Shown here: piece by piece, positions 1 through 7,737 of the stretch | Numbering within the stretch: the stretch's first letter is position 1 | Layout: every line of letters begins with the position of its first letter | Assembly: GCA_035544315.1 (NCBI GenBank) | Contig: DATKGB010000161.1 | Location: 1 to 33,025, forward strand | Source: JALYSX01 sp035544315 | GTDB lineage: Bacteria > Vulcanimicrobiota > Vulcanimicrobiia > Vulcanimicrobiales > Vulcanimicrobiaceae | DNA length: 33,025 nt | Reading direction: 5' to 3' | The notes under the pieces: generated by a model | Seen by the model: the letters and a program-made list of their open reading frames with translations, nothing else | Told to the model about the DNA's origin: nothing | Databases searched by the model: none | Translations under genes and position numbers: made by a program

Positions 1-2
1 TG

Positions 3-383
3 GTGCTCGGACGATCGACGGGAAAGCCCGGCGCGATCGTCGCGGTTCCGGTCCGCGCGGCCGACGGCAAGATTGTGGGCCTGGTCGGCTCGGCGATCGA
101 TCTCGCGCAACTGACCGTCTTACTGCAGAGCGAAATGGGCAACGGCCCCGGAACGGTCTTTTGGGCGATCGACGCGCATGGCATCACCGCCCTGCACAGC
201 GACCCCACCAACATCTTTAACGATGCCGCCAAGATGTCGCCCGAACTCAAGCGCGCGATTACACACATGCTCGCGACCGACTCAGGCGTCGAAAACTATT
301 CCTACAAGGGGAAAGCCAGGACGGTCGTTTATCGAAAGTCAACGCTGACTGGTTGGACGTACGGATTCGGCGTCGTCCACTAG
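3..383 (+). CDS. Cache-domain protein, C-terminal part (5' end outside window)
   Basis: The frame is open from the window edge, so the true start lies upstream. The visible 126 residues look like the membrane-distal and membrane-proximal end of a dCache-type extracellular sensor domain: a stretch of 'PVRAADGKIVGLVGSAIDL' type followed by 'FWAIDAHGITALHSDP', a pattern seen in Cache domains of chemoreceptors and kinases. The protein stops right after the Cache fold (ending TGWTYGFGVVH), with no second membrane segment, HAMP, kinase, GGDEF or MCP domain. It is therefore either a stand-alone periplasmic or lipid-anchored Cache protein or the stump of a sensor. The fold is recognised by pattern only, and the ligand is unknown. 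Confidence 0.6.
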   Translation: MLGRSTGKPGAIVAVPVRAADGKIVGLVGSAIDLAQLTVLLQSEMGNGPGTVFWAIDAHGITALHSDPTNIFNDAAKMSPELKRAITHMLATDSGVENYSYKGKARTVVYRKSTLTGWTYGFGVVH

Positions 384-399
384 CAGGTCTGCTAAAGCG

Positions 400-648
400 C
401 TACCTCGCGTAGGTCTTTTCCAGGTAGGCGATGATGGCATCGTCGTCGTCGGCAATGACGACGTCGCCGTCGACCAACGTCGGAATCCCGGTTTGACCGG
501 AGACCTCTTTGACGACCGTGCGCGCGGCGTGGTCGGGCGGCACGTTGACGTTCTTGTAGTCGAGCAACAGATCGGTCATCTTGCTGCGGACTTTGGCGCA
601 ATAGGGGCACCACTCGGCTTGATACAGGACGACGTTGGTGTCTTTCAT
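400..648 (-). CDS. Glutaredoxin-like thiol-disulfide oxidoreductase
   Basis: Small cytoplasmic thioredoxin-fold protein of 82 residues, the usual glutaredoxin size. It shows the dithiol active site CPYC in 'YQAEWCPYCAKVRSKM', the cis-proline region 'TGIPTLV' and a C-terminal helix ending in YLEKTYAR. The family reduces protein disulfides or glutathione-like mixed disulfides. The ATG at 648 is preceded on the minus strand by GGAAGGGG two bases before it, which supports this start over an in-frame TTG twelve bases further upstream. It stands alone: the next gene (TonB-like) diverges from it across 83 bases. Which low-molecular-weight thiol it uses cannot be told. Confidence 0.85.
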   Translation of the reverse strand: MKDTNVVLYQAEWCPYCAKVRSKMTDLLLDYKNVNVPPDHAARTVVKEVSGQTGIPTLVDGDVVIADDDDAIIAYLEKTYAR

Positions 649-731
649 GTCCCCTTCCAACGCCTCGCGTGCGGCCGCGGTTGCAGCCGGGCAGGCGTCA
701 CGCGGCCCGGTGTCGGACCGTTGATCTCCTG

Positions 732-1424
732 ATGCTCTTGCGACAGCGACTCATGGGAATCGCGCTGGCAGGTTCGTTGATCTTGCACGCCGTTTGCGCC
801 CTATTGATTCCGCCGTTATCGAACAGCCCAAGCCTGGAGCCGATCGAGACGGTCTCGTTCGCGCGCGTTCGGCGTGTCGCGATCACCCGGCACGACGTCG
901 CGGCGCGGCGCGCGATGGCCCGGCCCACGCGCGTCGCCCGCATCACCCTAGCGCAAAAGCAACCCAGTCCGGTCCGGCAGCAGCAGGCGCCCCAAGCCGT
1001 CGCCCAGCGGCCGGCGGCCGTCGCGATGAGCCAAGCGCAGCGGGGAAACCCTTCGCCTCACGACGCGGTCGGCTCGGTCGCCCAATCGTCGCCGATGCCG
1101 CAGGCCACAGCGCCGGCCACCATTCGCCAGGAAACCACGCCCGACAGCCAGACGGTTGCCGGCGGATTCATGCCGTTCGGGGCCGACGAGCCCGATCCGG
1201 TGCTCGATCCCAAAGCGCTCAAACAACTCCAAGCGCTCGGCGTCCACGTCACGCTGATCGTCACCGTCGGCGATGATGGGAAGACCAAGTACGTGGCCTT
1301 CCACCCGCCGCTCGATCCGCAAGTCGAAGCGCAAATGCGCGCCCTCCTCGTCGCGGCCAACTGGGATCCGGCCTACTGCGGTGGAGGCATCCCGTGTCAG
1401 AAGGACGCGAACATCACCTTGTAA
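732..1424 (+). CDS. TonB-like energy transducer protein
   Basis: Protein of 230 residues counted from the ATG at 732. An N-terminal membrane anchor 'GIALAGSLILHAVCALLI' carries a His inside the hydrophobic segment, as TonB proteins do. A long low-complexity periplasmic stretch rich in Ala, Gln, Pro and Arg follows. The last 60 residues ('VTLIVTVGDDGKTKYVAF', 'VEAQMRALLVAANWDPA') resemble a TonB C-terminal domain. TonB links proton-motive force to outer-membrane receptors, which implies a diderm cell. No ExbB, ExbD or receptor gene is in the window. A start at 669 would put Arg-rich sequence before the anchor and is less likely. The 3' end overlaps the convergent EEP-like gene by 28 bases. Confidence 0.6.
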   Translation: MLLRQRLMGIALAGSLILHAVCALLIPPLSNSPSLEPIETVSFARVRRVAITRHDVAARRAMARPTRVARITLAQKQPSPVRQQQAPQAVAQRPAAVAMSQAQRGNPSPHDAVGSVAQSSPMPQATAPATIRQETTPDSQTVAGGFMPFGADEPDPVLDPKALKQLQALGVHVTLIVTVGDDGKTKYVAFHPPLDPQVEAQMRALLVAANWDPAYCGGGIPCQKDANITL

Positions 1425-1978
1425 TCGCCGGGACCGACGGCGCGCGCGTACACATACAAATCGTCGCGTTCGTCGCGCGCAAGTTCGACGGCGTCGCGAC
1501 CGCGCAAACCCGATCGCATGATCGGATGCTGGGCGAAGAGCAAGAAACGCGGCCGCTCGCGCATTTGCTCGCGCGCGAAGCGGGCTTCGCGAACGTACAT
1601 TTCGCGTCTTCGAGAGAACTGCGTGGCAGCTATCGATAGCGCACGGCCCTCAAGTTTCCCGTCGACGAGCAGCAGCCCGCGCCGATCGAACGGCCGAACG
1701 GCGAGAAACGGAAGATACCGATCGTGAACTTCGTGCGCGCGATAGGCCGCTTTCCAAAACAGCGCTTGCGCGCCGCGATACGCCCACTGACGGTCGAAAC
1801 GGGTCGCCAACGCGCAGGCATCGCCGGCATCGATCCCGCTGACGGCAAAGATCGACGGATCGGTACGGACGAGGAACTCTGCCAGTTCGCGCGTCGCGCC
1901 CGGTCGCGTCGATCCGCGCGTGCAAACGTAGGCGACGCGGATCGCGCCTAGAGGATCGATTTCCCCAGGCCCGAGCAA
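1397..1978 (-). CDS. Degenerate endonuclease/exonuclease/phosphatase (EEP)-like protein
   Basis: 193 residues, shorter than the usual 250-300 of EEP enzymes. The order of elements follows that fold: a first strand 'IRVAYVCTRGS', then 'RTDPSIFAVSGIDAGDA' where active enzymes have PDIIxLQEVD, then 'GRALSIAATQFSRRREMYVR' where they have the THL motif followed by R..Q, then 'FLLFAQHPIMRSG' where they have GDFN. The metal-binding Glu, the catalytic His and the Asp-Asn pair all appear to be replaced (around residues 48, 120 and 149-151). It is probably a non-catalytic relative. The TTG start at 1978 lies 31 bases inside the arginase gene, so translation is likely coupled to it. The family call is moderate and based on pattern only. 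Confidence 0.5.
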   Translation of the reverse strand: MLGPGEIDPLGAIRVAYVCTRGSTRPGATRELAEFLVRTDPSIFAVSGIDAGDACALATRFDRQWAYRGAQALFWKAAYRAHEVHDRYLPFLAVRPFDRRGLLLVDGKLEGRALSIAATQFSRRREMYVREARFAREQMRERPRFLLFAQHPIMRSGLRGRDAVELARDERDDLYVYARAVGPGDYKVMFASF

Positions 1979-2838
1979 ATCAGACCCACCGCAAGCGCGG
2001 CGGTTTGATTGCGATAATCGAGAATCGGGTTGATTTCAACCATCTCGATCGAACCCAGCCGGCGCGATTCGGCCAGCATCTCCATCAAGAGATGCGCCTC
2101 GCGATAACTCAGGCCGCCTTTTACCGGCGTTCCGGTGCCCGGCGCTTCGCTCGGATCGATGCCGTCCATATCGAACGACGCATGTATCGAACCGTTGCCG
2201 GCGCCGGCGATGGCGATGGCTTCTTCCATCACGCGCGTCATGCCCAGCCGATCGACGTCGCTCATCGAGAACGCTTTCACGCCCGACTCGCGCAGTAGGC
2301 GCTTTTCGCTAGCGTCGACGTCGCGCAATCCGATCTGCACCGTGCGGTGCGGATCCGCAAAACCGTTCTGCAGCGCAAACCACAACGGCATGCCGTGCAC
2401 GTTACCCGAGGACGACGATTCGGGCGTGTTGATGTCGCTGTGCGCGTCGATCCACACGATGCCCGGCGCGCGGCCGCGAGCCCGGGTCAGACCGGCCAGC
2501 GTCCCCATCGCAATCGAATGATCGCCGCCAAGTACGACCGGAAAGCCGCCTTCGCCCAACGCGCGTTCGACCACACCGGCTAGTTCGTCGCAGACCGCGC
2601 GAATGACCGAGAGGTACTTGGCGTTGCTTTGGTCGGCGGCCACCGATTCGCGAATCGGCACGTGCAGGTTGCCGTGATCTTCGATTCGCGCGACGCCCAA
2701 TCGCGTCAAACGGTCGTGCAGGTTGGCGTAGCGGACGGCGTAGGGGCCCATGTCGACGCCGCGCCGGCTCGCGCCCAAATCCATCGGCACTCCGATGATG
2801 TCGACGCGCGCGACCTCGATCGCGCTGCCGGCGCTCAC
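1948..2838 (-). CDS. rocF: Arginase
   Basis: 296-residue ureohydrolase that splits L-arginine into ornithine and urea with a binuclear manganese centre. Metal and active-site motifs are all present: 'VVLGGDHSIAMG', 'IVWIDAHSDINTPESSSSGN', 'SFDMDGIDPSEAPGTGTPV', and the C-terminal 'SIEMVEINPILDYRNQTA'. The typical opening 'DIIGVPMDLGASRRGVDMGP' is also there. The start is taken as GTG 2838 because it overlaps the stop of the upstream DUF5069 gene in a GTGA, a common coupling arrangement in this window; the open frame extends further upstream but without arginase-like sequence. It is cytoplasmic, in the middle of a three-gene minus-strand operon. No ornithine-using enzyme is adjacent. Confidence 0.93.
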   Translation of the reverse strand: MSAGSAIEVARVDIIGVPMDLGASRRGVDMGPYAVRYANLHDRLTRLGVARIEDHGNLHVPIRESVAADQSNAKYLSVIRAVCDELAGVVERALGEGGFPVVLGGDHSIAMGTLAGLTRARGRAPGIVWIDAHSDINTPESSSSGNVHGMPLWFALQNGFADPHRTVQIGLRDVDASEKRLLRESGVKAFSMSDVDRLGMTRVMEEAIAIAGAGNGSIHASFDMDGIDPSEAPGTGTPVKGGLSYREAHLLMEMLAESRRLGSIEMVEINPILDYRNQTAALAVGLICSGLGKSIL

Positions 2839-3290
2839 TCGCGCGGCTCCGCGGCGCGCGACGGCCAGACGGCCTTCACGACGCCGCAAAAGGCAGCGGT
2901 GGCGAGGTTGAGCGGGGTTTTAACCCAGCGCATTCCCGGCAAATAGCCGTCGTCGATATCGATGAGGAGCAAGAAGGCCCACTGCTTGCTCGGCAGGTCT
3001 GCGCTCCAAGCCCGGGCCCGCTCGATCGATTGCGGGTCGCGGGTCCGTAGGGCCGCAAATACCGCGTCGTCGGAGTCGGCCTGGCGGACGATCGCGGTGA
3101 AATCGCGGTAGCGAATCCCCAAGCTTCCCAGCAACGCGCGGTCCGCCGGACTTTGCCCGTACAGATAGGCGCCCAGCGTCCCGGCCAATGCCGCTCGGGT
3201 CTTGTCGATCAGTCGCGGCAGCCAGCGGATTCCGTCGATCTCGATCGTCCAGCGGCGCGGCGGAACCCGGCGAAGGTCAGGAGCGTTCAT
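2835..3290 (-). CDS. DUF5069 domain protein
   Basis: 151 residues with the DUF5069 hallmark 'IRWLPRLIDKTRAALAGTLG' near residue 22, followed by 'AYLYGQSPADRALLGSLGI' and a helical C-terminal half ending in a hydrophobic 'TPLNLATAAFCGVVKAVW'. The family has no established function. It is the first gene of the minus-strand trio and its TGA overlaps the arginase GTG, so the two are likely co-translated. Divergent from the nucleoside importer across 54 bases. No signal peptide is visible. Confidence 0.75.
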   Translation of the reverse strand: MNAPDLRRVPPRRWTIEIDGIRWLPRLIDKTRAALAGTLGAYLYGQSPADRALLGSLGIRYRDFTAIVRQADSDDAVFAALRTRDPQSIERARAWSADLPSKQWAFLLLIDIDDGYLPGMRWVKTPLNLATAAFCGVVKAVWPSRAAEPRE

Positions 3291-3305
3291 CCTAGCGGCT
3301 TCTCG

Positions 3306-3325
3306 ACGGAGGCATCGGGCTCCGT
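3306..3325. other. Small inverted repeat between divergent operons
   Basis: ACGGAG (3306-3311) and CTCCGT (3320-3325) can form a 6-bp stem with an 8-base loop. It sits in the 54-base gap between the DUF5069 gene and the nucleoside-importer lipoprotein gene, so it could be an operator or a leader hairpin. Too short to call further; chance occurrence is possible. Confidence 0.25.
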
Positions 3326-3344
3326 TAGTGCGTAGTCAGCGCGA

Positions 3345-4364
3345 ATGAGACAGAAGGCGTATGTAGCACTCCTCGCAGCCGCCGCATTTTCACTTGTGGC
3401 GTGCGGCGGTCACGCTGGCCCGCGGCCCGGCCAACTGACGCTCGGGATGGTCACCGATATCGGCGGGCTGGGCGACAAATCGTTCAACGATTCCGCGCAC
3501 GCCGGCCTGTTGCGAGCCGCGGCAAACCTGGGCGCGTACACCCAAGTATTGCAATCGCGTTCGGCTGCCGATTATCAGCCGAACCTCAGCGCGCTTTCGA
3601 ATCAAAAATACGGCATGATCTATGCCATCGGGTTCCTGATGAGCAAAGATCTCGATCAAGTTGCCAAACAAAATCCCAATCAGCGTTATGCGATCATCGA
3701 TGCAGTTGTGGACGATCCCAACGTCATCTCGGTGACGTTCCAGGAACAAGACGGCTCGTTTCTCGCGGGCGCGCTGGCCGCGATGGTCAGCAAGACGCAT
3801 CACGTCGCATTTTTGGGCGGCCAAGATATCCCGCTCCTGCGCAAATTCGAAGCGGGTTTTACCGCAGGCGCGCATGAGATCGATCCGAACACCAAGGTCG
3901 ACGTGAAATACGTTAACTCATTCGACGACGTCGCCGCGGGCAAAGAGCTTGCCAACGTTCTCTTTCAATCGGGCGCCGACATCGTCTACGCCGCGGCCGG
4001 CAAAGCGGGTCTGGGCGCCATCGATGCAGCCAGAGCGCGTCCGGGTGCCTACATCATCGGCGTCGACTCCGATCAAGACGGGCTCGCGCCGGGCAAGATC
4101 CTTACCTCGATGGTCAAGCACGTCGACATCGCGGTCTACGATATCGCGCAAGACATCAAGAGCGGTAAGCTGCCCAGCGGCCATCTCGTTCTCGGGCTCA
4201 AGGATCACGCTATCGGCTTGACCGATTTCCAGTATACCAAGGCTCTGATCGGACTCGAGCGCGTCCGCCGCATCAATTCGCTCGAACAGGCCATCATCAG
4301 CGGGCGCATCGTCGTTCCGACAACGCGCGAAGCCCTCGCGACGTTTGTACCGGTTAAAATGTAG
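3345..4364 (+). CDS. BMP-family nucleoside-binding lipoprotein of an ABC importer
   Basis: 339 residues. A lipoprotein signal peptide ends in the lipobox LVAC with the acylated Cys at residue 20. The mature part is a type I periplasmic binding protein of the Bmp/PnrA/Med class: 'LGMVTDIGGLGDKSFNDSA' is the family signature, with 'NVISVTFQEQDGSFLAGALA' and 'GADIVYAAAGKAGLGAID' further on. Known members bind purine or other nucleosides and hand them to the permeases. It is the first gene of the four-gene importer operon (3345-7693). No Shine-Dalgarno is visible before the ATG. The order lipoprotein, ATPase, permease, permease is the same as in Bacillus NupNOPQ. Confidence 0.92.
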   Translation: MRQKAYVALLAAAAFSLVACGGHAGPRPGQLTLGMVTDIGGLGDKSFNDSAHAGLLRAAANLGAYTQVLQSRSAADYQPNLSALSNQKYGMIYAIGFLMSKDLDQVAKQNPNQRYAIIDAVVDDPNVISVTFQEQDGSFLAGALAAMVSKTHHVAFLGGQDIPLLRKFEAGFTAGAHEIDPNTKVDVKYVNSFDDVAAGKELANVLFQSGADIVYAAAGKAGLGAIDAARARPGAYIIGVDSDQDGLAPGKILTSMVKHVDIAVYDIAQDIKSGKLPSGHLVLGLKDHAIGLTDFQYTKALIGLERVRRINSLEQAIISGRIVVPTTREALATFVPVKM

Positions 4365-4377
4365 GTCGCGAGCCGCT

Positions 4378-5790
4378 TTGGATTGCGCGCTCCAACTTCG
4401 CGGGATACGCAAAACGTATCCCGGCGTCGTTGCCGTCGATAACGTTGACCTCGAACTGTATGCCGGCGAGATTCACGCCCTCGTAGGGGAGAACGGCGCC
4501 GGCAAATCCACCCTTGCAAACATCGCGTTCGGCGAAGTCAAAGCCGACGCCGGTTCGGTGAAATCCAGCGGAACGGTCGGCTTGGTGCACCAGCACTTCG
4601 AACTGGTCGGGCGCCTGCACGTTTGGCAAAACATCATGCTCGGGCGCGAGCCGCGCAAAGGTTTTCAAATCGACGTCGGCGCCGCTCGCGATCGCGTGCG
4701 CGAGTTGGCTCGCGGCAACGGCCTGGAGATCGATCCCGACGCCTACGTCGACGATCTTCCGATCGGCATCCAGCAGCGCGTCGAGTTGTTGCGCGAACTC
4801 GAGCGCGAACCGTCGGTGTTGTTACTCGACGAACCTACTGCAGCGCTGGCGCCGGCCGAGATCGGCGCGTTCTTCGCGACGATCACCGCATTGGCCAAAC
4901 GCGGCACCGCGATCATGATCGTCACCCATAAACTGCAAGAAGTGATCGCTTACTCCAACCGCGTCAGCGTCATGCGTCACGGCAAGATCGTGGCCCAGAT
5001 GGACAGTTATTCGACGACCGTCGACGACATCGCCAAAGCGATGGTCGGTGGCGAGCTGCCCGAAGTCGCACAACGCGAGGCGACCACGCTTTCTCCCTGC
5101 CTGCAGGTTCGCGACGTACGCGTCGGGAGCGGCGCGGGCAGCCTGGACGCGATGACGTTGGACGTGCGGTCCGGCGAGATCGTGGGCATCGCCGGCGTTG
5201 AAGGCAACGGTCAAACCGCGCTCGCCGACGCGATCGCCGGCATGCTGCCGTACGCCGGAAGCATCCGGCGTGAAGGCGCGTTGGGCATCGTTCCGCAGGA
5301 TCGCCACAAAGAGGGGCTGGTGATGTCGTGGTCGATCGTCGACAACGTCGTGTTCGGTCGCCAGCACGATCCGGGCATTCAAAAAGGCCTGCTGCTCGAT
5401 CGTACGCGAGCCCGCCGCGACGCCCAATCGATTCAAGAACGCTTCGACGTGCGCGCCGCATCCCTAGATGTCGCCGCCAAAACGCTCTCGGGCGGAAACC
5501 AGCAAAAAGTCGTCGTCGGCCGCGCGCTCATCGACGACCCGCGCCTGGTAATTGCCTACAATCCAACGCGCGGCATCGACGTCGGCGCCGCCGCGCTGGT
5601 GCAGTCGCGCTTGATGCAAGCGCGCAACGGCGGCGCGGCAATCCTGTTGATCTCGTTCGAGCTCGACGAGATCCTTACGCTGGCCGATCGCATTCTGGTG
5701 ATGTATCGCGGCGCGATCGTCGGATCGTTCGATCGCGCAAACGTCGATCGCGCGACGATCGGGCGGCTAATGGCGGGATCGACTCGATGA
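4378..5790 (+). CDS. Nucleoside ABC importer, double ATP-binding protein
   Basis: About 470 residues with two tandem ABC cassettes, as in the sugar/nucleoside (RbsA/YufO) class. Domain 1 has Walker A GENGAGKST (residues 37-45), a signature variant 'LPIGIQQRVELLREL', and Walker B VLLLDEPTAAL (from residue 147). Domain 2 has a degenerate Walker A GVEGNGQT (about 273), the signature LSGGNQQKVVVGRAL (about 370) and 'LVIAYNPTRGIDVGAA' in place of DEP; loss of catalytic residues in the second cassette is common in this class. The start is uncertain: TTG 4378 lies 13 bases after the lipoprotein stop, and an in-frame TTG at 4345 would overlap that gene. Its TGA overlaps the permease ATG (ATGA). Confidence 0.92.
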   Translation: MDCALQLRGIRKTYPGVVAVDNVDLELYAGEIHALVGENGAGKSTLANIAFGEVKADAGSVKSSGTVGLVHQHFELVGRLHVWQNIMLGREPRKGFQIDVGAARDRVRELARGNGLEIDPDAYVDDLPIGIQQRVELLRELEREPSVLLLDEPTAALAPAEIGAFFATITALAKRGTAIMIVTHKLQEVIAYSNRVSVMRHGKIVAQMDSYSTTVDDIAKAMVGGELPEVAQREATTLSPCLQVRDVRVGSGAGSLDAMTLDVRSGEIVGIAGVEGNGQTALADAIAGMLPYAGSIRREGALGIVPQDRHKEGLVMSWSIVDNVVFGRQHDPGIQKGLLLDRTRARRDAQSIQERFDVRAASLDVAAKTLSGGNQQKVVVGRALIDDPRLVIAYNPTRGIDVGAAALVQSRLMQARNGGAAILLISFELDEILTLADRILVMYRGAIVGSFDRANVDRATIGRLMAGSTR

Positions 5791-6812
5791 AACAGGCGCG
5801 CGTACTCTTTTCCGGCCCACTGGGCGCGTTTATCCTCGTGATCGTTCTGATGTCGCTTGCGATGATCGTGGCCGGCGCATCGCCGGTCGACGGCTTCTAC
5901 GCGCTCATCCACGGGACGCTGGGGGGATGGCCCGAGGTGGCCGAGACCCTCACGCAGACGACCTTTTTGCTCTTGCCGGCGCTGGGCATTTGCCTGGCGT
6001 TTCGCGCCGGACTGTTCAACATCGGTGCCGAGGGACAGTTACTCATCGGCGGTCTGCTGGCCGGCGCGATCGGCGCACATTTGTTCGCACCGGCGATCGT
6101 CGCGATCCCGATCGTGCTGATCGCCTCGATGATCGGCGGCGGTATCTGGGGCGGCATCGCCGGCTGGATGAAAGCGCGTTTCGGTGCCAACGAAATCATC
6201 GCGACGCTCATGCTCAACTTCGTGGCGATGTCGTTAGCCAACTATTTGGTCGGCGGCCCGCTCAAGAGTCCGCTGGCCACCGGCGCCGAAACCGCGCCGC
6301 TGCACCCGAACACCTGGCTTCCGATCCTGCTGCCCGGTACGCGTCTGTCGATTGCGCTGCTCGTCGCGCTCGCCATTGCGGTCGTCCTGCAATTCGTCTT
6401 CACCCGGACGGTCTTCGGATACGAAGTGCGTGCGATCGGTGAAGCGCCCGAGGCGGCGCGGCGCAACAAGGTCAACATCAAGCGGCTGACCTGGCTCTCG
6501 CTGGCGGTCTCCGGCGCGATCGCGGGATTAGGCGGCGGCACGATCGTCACCGGCGAACTGCATCGCTTCAATACGGAACTCTCGCCCGGTTACGGGTTCA
6601 CCGCGATCGCCGTCGCACTGGTCGCCGATCTGAACCCGTTGTGGGTGTGCGTGTCGGCGTTCGGCTTCGGGATCCTCGAAGCCGGCGCCCCAGCGCTGCA
6701 GCTCAAAGCCAACGTACCCAAAGATGCTATCCACGTCATCGAAGGTTTGATCATACTCGTGCTCGCGGCGCGCCGCTATATCTCGACGCGTAAGGAGGCC
6801 GCGCCGATATGA
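5787..6812 (+). CDS. Nucleoside ABC importer permease (YufP-like)
   Basis: 341-residue integral membrane protein of the BPD_transp_2 class (LivH/RbsC-like). It starts MKQARVLFSGPLG, has about eight to ten hydrophobic segments, and carries the family motifs 'AGLFNIGAEGQLLIGGLLAG' and 'ARFGANEIIATLMLNFVAMS', and 'ARRNKVNIKRLTWLSLAVSG'. The start is fixed by the ATGA overlap with the ATPase gene; an open frame extends more than 450 bases upstream but is a shadow of the ATPase. It forms one half of the translocation channel with the next gene, to which it is also joined by ATGA. Confidence 0.92.
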   Translation: MKQARVLFSGPLGAFILVIVLMSLAMIVAGASPVDGFYALIHGTLGGWPEVAETLTQTTFLLLPALGICLAFRAGLFNIGAEGQLLIGGLLAGAIGAHLFAPAIVAIPIVLIASMIGGGIWGGIAGWMKARFGANEIIATLMLNFVAMSLANYLVGGPLKSPLATGAETAPLHPNTWLPILLPGTRLSIALLVALAIAVVLQFVFTRTVFGYEVRAIGEAPEAARRNKVNIKRLTWLSLAVSGAIAGLGGGTIVTGELHRFNTELSPGYGFTAIAVALVADLNPLWVCVSAFGFGILEAGAPALQLKANVPKDAIHVIEGLIILVLAARRYISTRKEAAPI

Positions 6813-7693
6813 TTGCTCTGATCGTCACGCTGGTAACCCTCACGCTACTCAAAGCCACGCCGATCGTGTACGCCGCGTTGGGCGGCGTCATCTCCGAACG
6901 CTCGGGCGTCGTCAACATCGGCTTAGAAGGCATGATGGCCGCGGGCGCGTTCAGCGCCGTGGTTGCAAGCAACGCCGTCGGCAGCCCCGATGGCAACGTG
7001 GTCGTCGGTCCGATCGTCGGCCTGATCGTCGGCATTCTCGTCGGCGCGCTGTTCGGTTGGATATTGGGTTACGCCGCCACCAAGTTCAAAGTCGATCAAA
7101 TCGTCGCCGGAATGGGCATCAACTTGCTATGCGCCGGCGGCGCAGCCTATGGCTTAGTCTTGATCTTCAATCAGCCGGGCGCGTCCAATCAAGTCAACTC
7201 CCTGGGCAACTGGTACTGGGTCCTGATGGTCTTTGCGGCAGTCTGCGCGATCGGACTGCATTGGCTGATCTACCACACGCCCTGGGGCCTGCGCGTCCAA
7301 GCCTGCGGTGAAAATCCGCACGCGGTGAAATCTGCAGGACTCAATCCGCTCAAGCTGCGCGTCGTCGCCGTCACCATCAGCGGTGCGCTCGCCGGTTTGG
7401 GCGGCGCATTTCTTTCGATCGGCGAGTTGAATCTCTACTCCGATCAAATGACCGCCGGTCGCGGGTTCATCGCGCTAGCGGCGGTTATTTTCGGGCGCTG
7501 GACGCCATTGGGCGCGACCGGCGCCGCAATCTTTTTCGGCTTCTTCGAAGCGTTGCAGTTCGTGCTGCAAGGTCACGTCGGCTGGTTGCCTTCCGATGCG
7601 ATGACGGCGCTTCCGTATCTGGCCGCCCTTGTCGCGCTAGCCGGCATTACCGGCCGGGTGCGAGCACCTGCTTCGGACGGCGTCCCGTACTAG
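6809..7693 (+). CDS. Nucleoside ABC importer permease (YufQ-like)
   Basis: 294-residue membrane protein of the same permease family as its upstream neighbour. It has 'ALGGVISERSGVVNIGLEGM', 'KFKVDQIVAGMGINLLCAGG' and 'ACGENPHAVKSAGLNPLKLR', all typical of the second permease in BMP-type importers. The ATG overlaps the previous TGA. It is the last gene of the importer operon; the next gene begins 44 bases later. No terminator hairpin with a T-run is visible in the gap. Confidence 0.92.
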   Translation: MIALIVTLVTLTLLKATPIVYAALGGVISERSGVVNIGLEGMMAAGAFSAVVASNAVGSPDGNVVVGPIVGLIVGILVGALFGWILGYAATKFKVDQIVAGMGINLLCAGGAAYGLVLIFNQPGASNQVNSLGNWYWVLMVFAAVCAIGLHWLIYHTPWGLRVQACGENPHAVKSAGLNPLKLRVVAVTISGALAGLGGAFLSIGELNLYSDQMTAGRGFIALAAVIFGRWTPLGATGAAIFFGFFEALQFVLQGHVGWLPSDAMTALPYLAALVALAGITGRVRAPASDGVPY

Positions 7694-7737
7694 CCGGGGG
7701 GTTAACATCGCGGCCCGCGAAACCGACGATGAATTAG

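Noticed and set aside
5328..5786. Plus-strand open frame upstream of the first permease.
   Set aside because: Arg-rich shadow of the importer ATPase in another frame; the ATGA overlap at 5787 is the real start.
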